NCBI RefSeq assembly: GCF_014196805.1
Contig: NZ_JACIEI010000004.1
Span: 1 to 64,000, forward strand
Source: Sulfitobacter undariae
GTDB taxonomy: Bacteria > Pseudomonadota > Alphaproteobacteria > Rhodobacterales > Rhodobacteraceae
Direction: 5' to 3'
DNA: 64,000 nucleotides
In this document: positions 26,394 through 35,517 of the stretch, one piece after another
How positions within the stretch are numbered: the first letter of the stretch is position 1
Layout: every line of letters begins with the position of its first letter
Notes under the pieces: generated by a model
What the model was told of the DNA's origin: nothing
The model's input: the letters and a program-made list of their open reading frames with translations, nothing else
The model's database searches: none
Made by a program: the position numbers and the translations under genes

Positions 26394-27017
26394 TTACATC
26401 TGATCCAGATCACGCATCATTGCGGCCATCACCGCCGTTTCGCTACCAATCCCATGCGTTGCCATCTGTTCCGCGGCCGCAAGGCGCACTTCTTCCGGCT
26501 TGTTCTGGCCCCGTTTCCACGTGCCATCCACACCTGTCACAGTAAAGCGCAACGGCACAATCATCCGCATCATTTTTTCCAAAGCCTCTGGCATCATTTT
26601 GTCTGTTGTCCACGGCGTCTTGGGCAGCAGTTGCGTTTCAAAATCGGCGGATTGACGGTCCAGCACGTCGCGTATCATGTCTTGCGGTAACCGTTGCAAT
26701 GTACCCGTCAAATGCACAGCGATGTAATTCCATGTGGGCACCTGATCCGCCACACCATACCAATCAGGCGACACATAGCTGTCAGGCCCCGACACGATAA
26801 TTTTGGCGGCGTGCGGCCCATCACCCATTCGGGCGATAGGGTTAGAGCGTACCAAATGCAGGTCTGCGCTGCTGGCATCTTCATTTAATGAAAATGGGAT
26901 ATGGCTGAGGAAAGGGCCATCATCCGCGTTCACCGCCAGAATACCGAAACCCCGCGCCCGCGCAAAAGCAATGTTACGATCTGGCCCTGCGTCATGAAAA
27001 ATCTGATTGGGGTGCAT
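26394..27017 (-). CDS. PaiB-like FMN-binding protein
   Basis: The 207-residue product matches the FMN-binding negative regulator family (PaiB of Bacillus): MHPNQIFHDAGPDRNIAFARARGFGIL-type start, LSHIPFSL, then the SGPDSYVSPDWYG segment (about 74-86) and VPTWNYIAVHLTG (about 90-102), which form the flavin-binding split-barrel. AGGAGG stands just before the start codon. In this clade such genes often lie beside metabolism of flavins, and here an FMN riboswitch and ribH2 lie divergently on the other side, which is suggestive only. Whether it regulates transcription or is a flavin enzyme is not known. Confidence 0.88.
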   Translation of the reverse strand: MHPNQIFHDAGPDRNIAFARARGFGILAVNADDGPFLSHIPFSLNEDASSADLHLVRSNPIARMGDGPHAAKIIVSGPDSYVSPDWYGVADQVPTWNYIAVHLTGTLQRLPQDMIRDVLDRQSADFETQLLPKTPWTTDKMMPEALEKMMRMIVPLRFTVTGVDGTWKRGQNKPEEVRLAAAEQMATHGIGSETAVMAAMMRDLDQM

Positions 27018-27085
27018 CGCGCCCTCCTGAAAATATCCTGTGATCAGCTATTGCAGAGGTCGGGCATAGTTGGCAATCTGTGCTT

Positions 27086-27235
27086 ATTCTCAGGGCGGGG
27101 TGAAATTCCCCACCGGCGGTATGGGGGGAACCCCCCGAGCCCGCGAGCGCCTGTGTTTCTCCCGCGAGCGGCACAGGGTCAGCAGATCCGGTGAAATGCC
27201 GGAGCCGACGGTTAGAGTCCGGATGGAAGAGAATA
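27086..27235 (+). ncRNA. FMN riboswitch (RFN element)
   Basis: The conserved blocks are all present in order: TTCTCAGGGCGGGGTGAAA at the 5' side, CCCCACCGGCGGTA, a variable P3-type arm with G/C stem, AGCAGATCCGGTGAAA, GCCGGAGCCGACGGTTA and GAGTCCGGATGGAAGAGAA at the 3' side. It stands 83 bases upstream of the ribH ATG, with no terminator hairpin plain to see, so control is probably at translation start. FMN would reduce expression. Confidence 0.96.
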
Positions 27236-27317
27236 CAGACCTGTGACGCGCCACGTGGTGCGGCTGTGGGGCTGTAATCGCCTTGGGTGGACGTGTTTGA
27301 ACCTAAAGGAGATACCC

Positions 27318-27740
27318 ATGACAGACACCCCCGCCCGCTTCGCCTTTGTCAAAGCACAATGGCATGCAGACATTGTAGACCGCGCCTATGACGGCTTTGC
27401 CGAACTGACGCAGGACGCACAAACCGATGTGTTTGACGTTCCCGGCGCGTTTGAAATGCCACTAAAAGCACAACAGCTTGCCAAAACAGGTAAATATGAT
27501 GCCGTAATTTGCGCCGCCTTTGTGGTCGATGGCGGGATTTACCGTCATGATTTTGTGGCCGCTGCTGTGGTTGACGGGCTGATGCGTGTTGGTCTTGATA
27601 CGGGCGTGCCTGTGCTGTCCGTTTCACTTACGCCGCACCATTATCAAGAAACAGACCACCACAATGAAATCTACCGCGCGCATTTTGTCGAAAAAGGCCG
27701 CGAAGCAGCACGTGCCGCTTTGACGATTATCGCATCCTAA
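27318..27740 (+). CDS. ribH: 6,7-dimethyl-8-ribityllumazine synthase, RibH2 type
   Basis: Lumazine synthase makes the penultimate riboflavin precursor. The 140-residue product has FDVPGAFEMPLKAQ (about 41-54), the substrate region CAAFVVDGGIYRHDFVAAAVVDGLM and TPHHYQETDHH. The last is characteristic of the short, decameric RibH2 type known from Brucella and rhizobia. An AAAGGAGAT site lies 6 bases before the ATG. An FMN riboswitch precedes it, and no other rib gene is adjacent; a second ribH would be expected elsewhere in the genome. Confidence 0.94.
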   Translation: MTDTPARFAFVKAQWHADIVDRAYDGFAELTQDAQTDVFDVPGAFEMPLKAQQLAKTGKYDAVICAAFVVDGGIYRHDFVAAAVVDGLMRVGLDTGVPVLSVSLTPHHYQETDHHNEIYRAHFVEKGREAARAALTIIAS

Positions 27741-27753
27741 AAGCGCAAGTGCT

Positions 27754-28446
27754 TCACCCAAGATAAGCGCGCAATTCTGGCGGGGGATCATCCATTAATG
27801 CCCCCGCCGGACGTGGCGCCAGCGCCTGACCGCCTTCCACAAAAATCACCTCATCCGCAATCCGCCGCACGTCTTCGGGCGCGTGTGTCACCATCACCAT
27901 GGCTGCACCCGTCTGGGCAATTGTAGCTTTCAAAAGGTCCAGCATTTCATTGCGCAGCGCAGGCCCCAACGCTGCAAACGGTTCATCCAGCAGCACCAAT
28001 GGCCGCGCCTGCACCAACACCCGCGCCAGCGCAACACGGCTTTGTTGACCACCTGACAGTTTACCCGGTTTAACTTGCGCATAATCGGCCAAAGCCACCT
28101 GTGTCAGCGCCGCCATAATTTGTTCTTTATCTTTGGCCACGATCCGAAAATCAGGCCGCAGCCCCAGCGCCACATTTTGCAAAACGCTCAGATGCGGAAA
28201 CAGGTTATTATCTTGAAACAGCATCGTCATAGGGCGCGCACCCGGTGCAGCATCGGTAATGTCACGCCCTTCCCACAGCAGTTTACCTGCCGCTAGCGGT
28301 ACAAACCCGCACAGCGCAGCCAGCAGCGTGGATTTACCAGCACCAGACGGACCAATCACCGCATAGTTCCGCCCCGCTTCCAGCGTGAAATCTGCCCGCA
28401 GTTGGAAATCACCCTGCGCTATCAAACCCTGATCAAGTTTCAGCAC
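27754..28446 (-). CDS. thiQ: ThiQ, ATPase of the thiamine ABC transporter
   Basis: The 230-residue product has Walker A GPSGAGKST (about 33-41), the Q-loop LFQDNNLFPHLSV (about 82-94), the signature LSGGQQSR (about 128-135) and Walker B LVLLDEPFAAL (about 150-160), as in ThiQ. The start is placed at GTG 28446 because AAAGGAGG lies about 8 bases upstream and the resulting MLKL start is the family form; the frame reaches further upstream. It overlaps thiP by 14 bases and ends 14 bases from the convergent ribH. Confidence 0.93.
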   Translation of the reverse strand: MLKLDQGLIAQGDFQLRADFTLEAGRNYAVIGPSGAGKSTLLAALCGFVPLAAGKLLWEGRDITDAAPGARPMTMLFQDNNLFPHLSVLQNVALGLRPDFRIVAKDKEQIMAALTQVALADYAQVKPGKLSGGQQSRVALARVLVQARPLVLLDEPFAALGPALRNEMLDLLKATIAQTGAAMVMVTHAPEDVRRIADEVIFVEGGQALAPRPAGALMDDPPPELRAYLG

Positions 28447-30004
28447 ACCCGCGTCCTCCTTTGTCACAAATCCAGAAAACCCCGAGGCTCAGCACCAGCA
28501 ACACCAAAGCCGCCCCCGCCGCCGCATCCATCTGATAGGCCCCCATCAGGCGCACCATCTGTAAGGGGAGCGTCACACGCTCTGGATCAGCAAACAAGGC
28601 GATCACACCCAAATCCCCCATCGACAAGGCCCCTGTCAGACCCGCAGCAAAACCGATCTGACGGCGCAGGCGCGGCAACAACAGCACCTGCCAGAGTTTC
28701 CAGCCTGTAACCCCCAACATCACACTCAGCCGTCCATATGCCTGCACCGCATCGCGCATCGGCGGCACCAGAATACGCAACGCAAAGGGCAGCGCCATCA
28801 TCGCATTGACCAACACCGTCACAGGCAAGGCAAAATCAAACGGGTCCGCATAAGGGTTGATGACAATAAACCACCCCGTCCCAATCATCAGTGGCGAAGC
28901 AGACAGGCCCAACAGCCCAATCGCCTCCATACCGCCTCCTTTGCGGCTCACGATCCAGCCCGCCATGGGCAAGGCAAGCGCCAAGAGCACGATAATGCTC
29001 CCCAGCGCCACGGCCACAGAAACGCCCGCTGCGTGATAGACCGAAACAGGCATCACAGGCAGACCCAACAGCCCGCGCATAACAACGGCGGCCAAAGGTA
29101 CCAGCAAGAACAACGCCGCCAGCGTAATAACGCCAGCATCTACAACACGCTGCATACCACCCTGCGCATCCCAACGGGGCATCAAGCGATCCAACCCGCC
29201 GCCCACAGAGACCATCGGCACAAACCGCAACGCCAGCAACGCAATCCCGCCCGCCAGCACCAGTTGCACCAGCGACAAAAGCGCCGCACGGCCCAGATCA
29301 AAATCAAAACGGAACGCCTGATAAATCGCCAATTCAATCGTGGTCGCACGGGGGCCACCGCCCAACGTTAACGCCACGGCAAAACTGGTCAGGCAAATCA
29401 CAAACACCAGTGCCAACGCCCCCGGCACCACTTGTCCCAGCATCGGCAATTCCACCGCTCGAAACATTGCACGTGGGGTCAGGCGCAATTGCGCAGACAG
29501 GCGGAACCGCTCGGCGGGGATAGTTTGCCACCCTTGCAGCAGCAACCGTGTGGCCAGTGGCATATTAAAGAACACATGCGCCAAAACCACGCCGTGAAAT
29601 CCATATATAGAGACTGTTGGCAGGCCCAAAGCCTCCAACGCCCCATTGATCCACCCACTGCGTCCAAACACCGTCAGCAGGCCCAGCACAGCAACAATCA
29701 CAGGCAAAATAAACGGCGCACCCAGCAGCGTCACCAAGGCACCGCGCCCAATAAACCGCCGCCGCGCCAAGGCACGTGCAACAGGCACAGCAAGCAGAAC
29801 CGACAAGACCGAGGAGCACGCCGCTTGTGCCACGGTGAAACGAATTGCCGCCCAGTCACCTGCGCCCAAACCTGTACTTGCGTCAGCACGGCTCAGCACC
29901 GCAACCAGCGCCAAAAGGATCAGCGCCAGCACCAATAGCGCAGCACTGATCCCCGTTTTTGGACTGATCGAAACGCGACTTATTGCGACAGCGCCTTGAG
30001 CCAT
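28433..30004 (-). CDS. thiP: ThiP, thiamine transporter permease
   Basis: The 523-residue product is a fused double permease of the iron/thiamine type, with about twelve membrane helices and two EAA-like loops (after LRLTPRAMFRAVELPMLG near residue 175-192 and VTGWKLWQVLLLPRLRRQ near 440-457). This tandem organisation, typical of ThiP, fits its place between thiB and thiQ. The start overlaps the end of thiB by 25 bases. It would form the membrane channel of the ThiBPQ complex for thiamine and its phosphates. Confidence 0.93.
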   Translation of the reverse strand: MAQGAVAISRVSISPKTGISAALLVLALILLALVAVLSRADASTGLGAGDWAAIRFTVAQAACSSVLSVLLAVPVARALARRRFIGRGALVTLLGAPFILPVIVAVLGLLTVFGRSGWINGALEALGLPTVSIYGFHGVVLAHVFFNMPLATRLLLQGWQTIPAERFRLSAQLRLTPRAMFRAVELPMLGQVVPGALALVFVICLTSFAVALTLGGGPRATTIELAIYQAFRFDFDLGRAALLSLVQLVLAGGIALLALRFVPMVSVGGGLDRLMPRWDAQGGMQRVVDAGVITLAALFLLVPLAAVVMRGLLGLPVMPVSVYHAAGVSVAVALGSIIVLLALALPMAGWIVSRKGGGMEAIGLLGLSASPLMIGTGWFIVINPYADPFDFALPVTVLVNAMMALPFALRILVPPMRDAVQAYGRLSVMLGVTGWKLWQVLLLPRLRRQIGFAAGLTGALSMGDLGVIALFADPERVTLPLQMVRLMGAYQMDAAAGAALVLLVLSLGVFWICDKGGRGCAET

Positions 30005-30960
30005 TCGGCCAAAGCCTCTTCGCGGATCGCGGGCACATCTTGCACGGCGATGTCCAGTGCTTTTTCCGGCACAGTGAGTGTCTCAAACCCTGCTGGCAGG
30101 CCAGCAGATGGGGTTACCGCAGGGTACATCCAGTTGGTGGTCGGCAAGATCGTCTGCGCTGCATCCGAAACCATGAAGTTCAAAAATTCTTTTGCCAACT
30201 CTGGCTGATCTGACCCCGCCAAAGCACCCACAACTTCGATCTGCATAAAGTGGCCTTCATCAAACGCAGCAGCAGCTTTGCTGTCATCTTCCTCGGCAAT
30301 CAAATGATAGGCGGGCGATGTGGTATAGCTCAGCACCATATCAGCCTCGCCTTCCAAAAACAGGCCATAAGCTTCGGACCAGCCTTTGGTGACTGTGACC
30401 ACATTATCGGCCAATGCCTCCCAAATCGCAGGAGCTTCATCGCCGTAGGCCGCTTTGACCCACAACAGCAGGCCCAAACCGGGCGTAGACGAACGTGGGT
30501 CTTGGATCACAATCTTCAGATCGCTTTCGGCCAGTTCCTTAAAGTTCGCAGGTACAGTGTCCAGACTCTTGTTATGCACAAAGGCGAAATAGCCCCAGTC
30601 GTAAGGTGCAAAAACCGGATCGGTCCACTCAACAGGCAAGGTATATTCCGCGCTCACGGAGGTTTCAGTGAACAGGCCCGTTTCTTTGGCCGCAGCGATC
30701 AGCGCGGTATCCAGCCCCATCACGACATCCGCATCGGTGCGCGCGCCTTCCAGCTTGAGCCGCGCCAACAGCGCAGCCCCATCGCCCAAGCCGACCATTT
30801 TCAGATCGCAGGCGCAGGTTTCTTCAAACGCCTTTTCAATCGCAGGGCCCGGGCCCCATTCACTGACAAAACTGTCATAGGTATAGACGGTTAGTTCAGG
30901 TGTGTCAGACATGGCCGCCGTAGCCGCCAGTGTTGCAGTCGCAAACGTGAGATACTTCAT
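29980..30960 (-). CDS. thiB: ThiB, periplasmic thiamine-binding protein
   Basis: The 326-residue product has a signal peptide (about residues 1-17) and the solute-binding fold of the ThiB type: LTVYTYDSFVSEWGPGPAIEKAFEE, DVVMGLDTALIAAA and DWGYFAFVHNK in the N-half, SYTTSPAYHL and QIEVVGALAGSDQPELAKEF in the C-half. The ATG 30960 is preferred over one 12 bases upstream because the mature N-terminus fits. A TPP riboswitch precedes it by about 50 bases. First gene of thiBPQ. Confidence 0.93.
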   Translation of the reverse strand: MKYLTFATATLAATAAMSDTPELTVYTYDSFVSEWGPGPAIEKAFEETCACDLKMVGLGDGAALLARLKLEGARTDADVVMGLDTALIAAAKETGLFTETSVSAEYTLPVEWTDPVFAPYDWGYFAFVHNKSLDTVPANFKELAESDLKIVIQDPRSSTPGLGLLLWVKAAYGDEAPAIWEALADNVVTVTKGWSEAYGLFLEGEADMVLSYTTSPAYHLIAEEDDSKAAAAFDEGHFMQIEVVGALAGSDQPELAKEFLNFMVSDAAQTILPTTNWMYPAVTPSAGLPAGFETLTVPEKALDIAVQDVPAIREEALAEWLKALSQ

Positions 30961-31010
30961 AGCATCCTCCAAATTGCGGCGTCAGAAAGTTGTGGAAACC
31001 TATCCAGACC

Positions 31011-31086
31011 TTCCCTCCGCCGGTGTTAACCGGTTCAGGTTCTACGGGTCAGCTTTCGCACTCTCAGCCCAACATTTACGGGAATT
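31011..31086 (-). ncRNA. TPP riboswitch (THI element) of thiBPQ
   Basis: Read leftward the element runs TTCCCG, GGCTGAGAG, TGCGAAAGC, TGACCC, GAACCTGAACCGG, TTAACACCGGCGGAGGGAA. The conserved CTGAGA block, the ACCTGA block and the P1 stem TTCCC/GGGAA are intact. It lies about 50 bases upstream of thiB, so thiamine diphosphate should repress the transporter. No separate terminator hairpin is clear. Confidence 0.96.
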
Positions 31087-31231
31087 CAAAAACAGTCGCT
31101 TTCAAAGTCCCGACGCGCAAGGCCCCCCGAGGTATGCACACAGCTAGGAGAGCCACGGCACATTGGCAAGTCAAAACCCCTTGAGACACCGCCCCACCCC
31201 AGCTAAGTCAGGGGACAAAGGAGCACCGCCC

Positions 31232-32344
31232 ATGTCGATGAACAGCTTTGGCCATCTTTTCCGCGTCACTACTTGGGGCGAAAGCCACGGTCCTGCATTG
31301 GGCGCAACAGTTGATGGGTGCCCTCCGGGCGTGGAAATCACGCCAGAGATGATCCAGCAGTGGCTAGACAAGCGCAAACCGGGACAAAACAAATACACCA
31401 CCCAGCGCCGTGAGGCGGATGAGGTAAAGATTTTGTCTGGCACGTTTGAGGGTGTCACCACGGGCACGCCCATCCAATTGATGATTGAAAACACCGATCA
31501 ACGCTCAAAAGATTACGGTGATATCAAAGATAAATTCCGGCCGGGCCATGCGGATATCACCTATTTCCAGAAATACGGCATCCGCGATTACCGTGGCGGC
31601 GGGCGATCCTCTGCGCGTGAAACTGCGTCGCGCGTTGCGGCAGGCGGTTTGGCCCGTGAAGCAATCAAAGCGATTGCGCCGAATGTGCAGATCACTGGCT
31701 ATATGGTGCAGATGGGTCCACATAAAATCAACCGCGATGCGTTTGACTGGGACCAGATTGAACAGAACCCCTTTTGGGTTCCAGATGCACAGGCCGCAAC
31801 CGATTGGGCCACATATCTGGACGGCTTGCGCAAATCGGGATCGTCTGTCGGGGCGATCATCGAAATCACCGCACGCAATGTGCCCGCAGGCATTGGCGCG
31901 CCCGTTTATGGCAAGTTAGACACTGATCTTGCCGCCGCCATGATGAGCATCAATGCCGTCAAAGGAGTCGAGATCGGCGAAGGCATGTCCGCCGCGATGC
32001 TCACAGGCGAGTTGAACGCAGACGAGATTTTCATGGGTAACGATGGGCAGCCTGCCTATACCTCCAACCACTCAGGCGGCATCCTTGGCGGGATCAGCAC
32101 GGGGCAAGACATTGTCGTGCGGTTTGCCGTCAAACCCACCTCGTCCATCCTGACCACCCGCAAGACGATCACCAAGTCAGGTGAAGAAACCGAGATCATC
32201 ACCAAAGGCCGCCACGACCCATGCGTCGGTATCCGTGCGGTGCCTGTGGGCGAAGCAATGATGGCCTGCGTGATCCTTGACCATCTGTTGCTGCACCGTG
32301 GTCAGATCGGCCAAAACCGCGGCGTCATCGGGCCGCAATCATGA
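31232..32344 (+). CDS. aroC: AroC, chorismate synthase
   Basis: Chorismate synthase makes chorismate from EPSP with reduced flavin. The 370-residue product shows [19 protein letters not shown] (signature 1), [30 protein letters not shown] (about 100-130), and [17 protein letters not shown] near the C-terminus. AAAGGAG lies before ATG 31232, which gives the usual [10 protein letters not shown] start; the frame is open further upstream. It is followed after 13 bases by a transporter gene. Confidence 0.97.
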   Translation: MSMNSFGHLFRVTTWGESHGPALGATVDGCPPGVEITPEMIQQWLDKRKPGQNKYTTQRREADEVKILSGTFEGVTTGTPIQLMIENTDQRSKDYGDIKDKFRPGHADITYFQKYGIRDYRGGGRSSARETASRVAAGGLAREAIKAIAPNVQITGYMVQMGPHKINRDAFDWDQIEQNPFWVPDAQAATDWATYLDGLRKSGSSVGAIIEITARNVPAGIGAPVYGKLDTDLAAAMMSINAVKGVEIGEGMSAAMLTGELNADEIFMGNDGQPAYTSNHSGGILGGISTGQDIVVRFAVKPTSSILTTRKTITKSGEETEIITKGRHDPCVGIRAVPVGEAMMACVILDHLLLHRGQIGQNRGVIGPQS

Positions 32345-32357
32345 ACCATAATCCACA

Positions 32358-33293
32358 ATGAAGGTAGAGGATTCATCAGCTAAACCCGCACTAGGGATCG
32401 CCCTAAAACTCAGCGCGATTTTCCTGTTCACCTGCATGTCCGCAATCATCAAGGCGACAGCAGATGATGTCCCCGCAGGCGAAGCTGTCTTTTTCCGCTC
32501 TCTCTTTGCCATTCCTGTCATTCTCATCTGGTTGGCCCAGCGTGGGCAACTGAGTGTCGGCCTCAAGACAAAGAACCCAATGGGCCATGTCTGGCGCGGC
32601 GTTTTTGGGACCAGCGCCATGGCACTGACATTCTCGGGGCTTGGGCTGCTGCCGCTGCCCGAAGTCACCGCCATCGGATTTGCCACCCCGATCTTTACCG
32701 TCATTCTTGCCGCAATCATGCTGGGCGAACGTATCCGGCTGTTCCGTGTTAGTGCCGTTCTGGTAGGGCTGATCGGGGTAATCATCATTTTGTGGCCGCG
32801 TTTTGGCGGTACAGAAATGGACAAGATGGCGACCTTGGGCGCTATGCTCATCCTTGCGGCCACGATGCTGCGCAGCTTGGTACAAATCCATTTGCGCCAA
32901 CTGGCCCAGACAGAACATACAGCCGCGATTGTGTTCTATTTCTCTGTCACTGCAACCATGCTCTCGTTGCTGACAGCGCCGTTCGGCTGGACTGTGCCTG
33001 ATGCAAACACAACAGGTTTGCTCATTTCGGCTGGTGTCATCGGCGGTATTGCGCAGATATTCATCACCTCTTCCTATCGCTTTGGTACGGTATCGATGTT
33101 AGCCCCTTTCGAATACACCTCCATGCTCTTTGCGATCATTCTGGGCTATTTCGTCTTCGACGAGCTGCCCACCGCGCTGATGCTGACGGGGTCTAGCCTT
33201 GTCATCATAGCAGGCGCGATTGTGATCTGGCGGGAACGCCAGCTTGGCATGGAACGGGCCAAAGTACGTGCCGTAAGCGAACCTAAATCCTAA
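32358..33293 (+). CDS. EamA-type DMT transporter
   Basis: The 311-residue product has ten predicted membrane helices in two EamA repeats (about residues 12-145 and 155-290) and the typical VFFRSLFAIPVILI and LVGLIGVIIILWPRF segments. Family members export small metabolites; the substrate is not evident. It lies 13 bases after aroC and 22 bases before cobO, so one transcript is plausible. Confidence 0.88.
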   Translation: MKVEDSSAKPALGIALKLSAIFLFTCMSAIIKATADDVPAGEAVFFRSLFAIPVILIWLAQRGQLSVGLKTKNPMGHVWRGVFGTSAMALTFSGLGLLPLPEVTAIGFATPIFTVILAAIMLGERIRLFRVSAVLVGLIGVIIILWPRFGGTEMDKMATLGAMLILAATMLRSLVQIHLRQLAQTEHTAAIVFYFSVTATMLSLLTAPFGWTVPDANTTGLLISAGVIGGIAQIFITSSYRFGTVSMLAPFEYTSMLFAIILGYFVFDELPTALMLTGSSLVIIAGAIVIWRERQLGMERAKVRAVSEPKS

Positions 33294-33315
33294 CCCTAAC
33301 TTAACGGAGCCACCG

Positions 33316-33915
33316 ATGACCGACAGCACCGATCACAAACAAAAGATGCAAGAAGTTCAGGCGGACAAACGCGCGCGCGTGTCTGAATTGGTAGACCCTG
33401 AAAAGGGCCTCGTATTAGTGCATACGGGCAAGGGCAAAGGTAAATCTTCCTCCGCTATTGGCGTAGTTGTACGGGCTTTGGGCTGGAAGCAGAAAGTGGG
33501 CGTGATCCAATTTATCAAAGGTAAATGGAAAACCGGCGAACGGCTGTTCTTTGACCAGCTGGGGGACGTGACATGGCATACCATGGGCGAAGGATTTACC
33601 TGGGACACCCAAGATAAAGACCGCGACATCGCCGCAGCGCAGGCAGCCTTTGCCAAAGGCCGCGAGATGATGACAAGCGGCGATTATGATCTGGTTGTCT
33701 TGGATGAAATCAACATCGCAATGCGCTATGAGTATCTGTCGGTTGAGGATGTGATTGCTGGGCTAGATGCCCGCGACAAGCGCACTGGCGTGATCTTGAC
33801 AGGCCGTGATGCCAAGCCCGAGCTATGTGAATATGCTGATCTGGTTACTGAAATGACCGAAATAAAGCACCCGTTCAAAGCAGGGATCAAAGCCCAACGC
33901 GGCGTCGATTTTTAA
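33316..33915 (+). CDS. cobO: CobO-type corrinoid adenosyltransferase
   Basis: This enzyme transfers the adenosyl group of ATP to the cobalt of cob(I)yrinic acid a,c-diamide. The 199-residue product has the P-loop HTGKGKGKSSSAIG (about 35-48), VGVIQFIKGKWKTGE (about 61-75) and the DLVVLDEINIAM motif (about 130-141). GGAG lies 9 bases before the ATG. No other cobalamin gene is near. It ends at a bidirectional terminator facing ilvE. Confidence 0.95.
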   Translation: MTDSTDHKQKMQEVQADKRARVSELVDPEKGLVLVHTGKGKGKSSSAIGVVVRALGWKQKVGVIQFIKGKWKTGERLFFDQLGDVTWHTMGEGFTWDTQDKDRDIAAAQAAFAKGREMMTSGDYDLVVLDEINIAMRYEYLSVEDVIAGLDARDKRTGVILTGRDAKPELCEYADLVTEMTEIKHPFKAGIKAQRGVDF

Positions 33916-33935
33916 GCTTCTTTCCTCAAAAATCT

Positions 33936-33968
33936 AACTACCAGCCGCTTTTGTGTGGGCTGGTAGTT
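33936..33968. terminator. bidirectional terminator between cobO and ilvE
   Basis: An 11-bp perfect stem, AACTACCAGCC with GGCTGGTAGTT, encloses an 11-base loop between two convergent genes. The T-runs next to the stem are short, but position and stability make termination likely. Confidence 0.85.
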
Positions 33969-33984
33969 ACTGTTTACGGTCTGA

Positions 33985-34854
33985 TCAGCTACGCACCAGC
34001 TTTTCATAGCTATCGGCAATCTCACGCGTCAGTGTGCCGACTTCAAATGTATAGTCACCGATCTGACCAACTGGGGTCACTTCAGCAGCCGTGCCTGTCA
34101 GCCAACATTGTTCAAAACCCGCCAGTTCTTCGGGCATGATATGGCGCTCATGCACCTTGACGCCGCGATCCTTCAGCATCCCGATCACCGTTTGACGGGT
34201 GATACCATTGAGAAAGCAATCAGGCGTCGGCGTGTGAACTTCACCGTCTTTAACAAAGAAGATATTCGCGCCTGTCGCCTCGGCCACATAGCCACGGTGG
34301 TCATACATCATTGCGTCAGAACAGCCTTTGGCCTCTGCCGCATGTTTGGACATCGTGCAGATCATATAGAGACCCGCCGCTTTAGCGTGGCTTGGGATGG
34401 TTTCTGGTGACGGGCGTTTCCATTTGGAGATGTCCAGTTTGGCCCCCTTGGTCTTGGCGTCGCCATAATAGGCGCCCCACTCCCAAACCGCGATCGCCAT
34501 ACGCACGGGATTGCGCGCCGAGGCAACGCCCATATCTTCGCCTGCACCGCGCCACGCAACTGCGCGCACATATGCATCGCTCAAACCTGATGCCTTCAAA
34601 ACTTCGGCCTTCGCGGCCTCAATTTCATCCACAGTGTAAGGGATCTCGAAATCAATCAATTGCGCTGACCGCTTAAGCCGCTCTGAATGCTCACGGCTTT
34701 TGAAAATCTTGCCGTTATAGGCCCGCTCACCCTCAAACACAGAGGAAGCATAATGCAGTGCGTGGGTCAGCACATGTACATTTGCCTCGCGCCACGGCAC
34801 CATAACCCCATCCATCCAGATGAACCCGTCCCGATCATCATATCCGCCAGCCAT
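33985..34854 (-). CDS. ilvE: branched-chain amino acid aminotransferase IlvE
   Basis: IlvE makes leucine, isoleucine and valine from their 2-oxo acids with PLP. The 289-residue product has HALHYASSVFEGERAY (about 31-46), the PLP-lysine region IPSHAKAAGLYMICTMSKHAAEAKG with Lys about residue 158, DHRGYVAEATGANIFFVKDGEVHTP (about 184-208) and LNGITRQTVIGML. It is divergent from the petP-like gene; the 153-base gap between them has a palindrome at 34955-34971. Confidence 0.93.
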   Translation of the reverse strand: MAGGYDDRDGFIWMDGVMVPWREANVHVLTHALHYASSVFEGERAYNGKIFKSREHSERLKRSAQLIDFEIPYTVDEIEAAKAEVLKASGLSDAYVRAVAWRGAGEDMGVASARNPVRMAIAVWEWGAYYGDAKTKGAKLDISKWKRPSPETIPSHAKAAGLYMICTMSKHAAEAKGCSDAMMYDHRGYVAEATGANIFFVKDGEVHTPTPDCFLNGITRQTVIGMLKDRGVKVHERHIMPEELAGFEQCWLTGTAAEVTPVGQIGDYTFEVGTLTREIADSYEKLVRS

Positions 34855-34954
34855 CTCAAATTCCTCACAATTATTCCAAATATTGCGTCAATCATCCGCC
34901 ATTCGACATAAAATTACGCAAATCCTAATTTTTCGTACTCTTTCAGGGTTGGAG

Positions 34955-34971
34955 TGTCAACAACACTGACA
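34955..34971 (+). promoter_or_regulatory. palindrome upstream of petP, possible operator
   Basis: TGTCA, 7 bases, TGACA is a perfect inverted repeat, 36 bases before the petP ATG. A -10-like TATATT (34984-34989) follows it; the hexamer 17 bases before that, CAACAC, lies within the palindrome and is a poor -35. MarR proteins usually bind such dyads over their own promoters, so autoregulation by PetP is plausible. This is inferred from position and symmetry only. Confidence 0.4.
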
Positions 34972-35007
34972 TAAAGTGGCCGCTATATTTACGCGGGGAG
35001 ACGACCC

Positions 35008-35517
35008 ATGGACAGACGGCCCTCCAGCCCCTCAACCGGCGAAGCATTGCTGTTTCTAACCGATGAGCAGCTTAGACAAGGCATAGAGGCGATGTTCTTT
35101 GCCTATCGTGGTTTCACCGCCGATCCTGACAGAATTTTGGGTGACATGGCCTATGGTCGGGCACATCATCGCGCGATCCATTTCATCGGACGCGCGCCGG
35201 GAACAACGGTGAATAACCTGCTGAATATCCTTGGCGTTACAAAGCAATCGCTGAACCGTGTATTGCGTACGCTGATTGCGGATGGTCTGGTAGAAAGCAA
35301 GGTAGGCCGACAGGATAAACGTGAACGGCACCTTAACCTCACAGAGGCAGGACGCACATTGGAACAAACACTATCAGACGCCCAACGCGCCCGCATGCGC
35401 TCGGCCTTCCGCGATGCTGGCCCCGAAGCGGTTGCCGGATTTCGTACCGTACTGGAAGCAATGATGGACGGCGAAATGCGCTCCAGCTATAGCCGCCTAA
35501 AGGACAGCGCATCATGA
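35008..35517 (+). CDS. petP: PetP-like MarR-family regulator
   Basis: The 169-residue product is a MarR-type winged-helix protein: helices in the first 60 residues, RAHHRAIHFIGRAPGTTVNNLLNILGVTKQSLNRVL (recognition region about 50-87) and the wing with KVGRQDKRERHLNLTEAG. Together with the following OmpR-type gene, overlapping by 4 bases, it matches the petP-petR pair that in Rhodobacter capsulatus is needed for bc1 expression. In R. capsulatus this pair lies directly upstream of petABC; here it is about 9 kb away. A GGGGAG site precedes the ATG by 7 bases. Confidence 0.8.
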   Translation: MDRRPSSPSTGEALLFLTDEQLRQGIEAMFFAYRGFTADPDRILGDMAYGRAHHRAIHFIGRAPGTTVNNLLNILGVTKQSLNRVLRTLIADGLVESKVGRQDKRERHLNLTEAGRTLEQTLSDAQRARMRSAFRDAGPEAVAGFRTVLEAMMDGEMRSSYSRLKDSAS

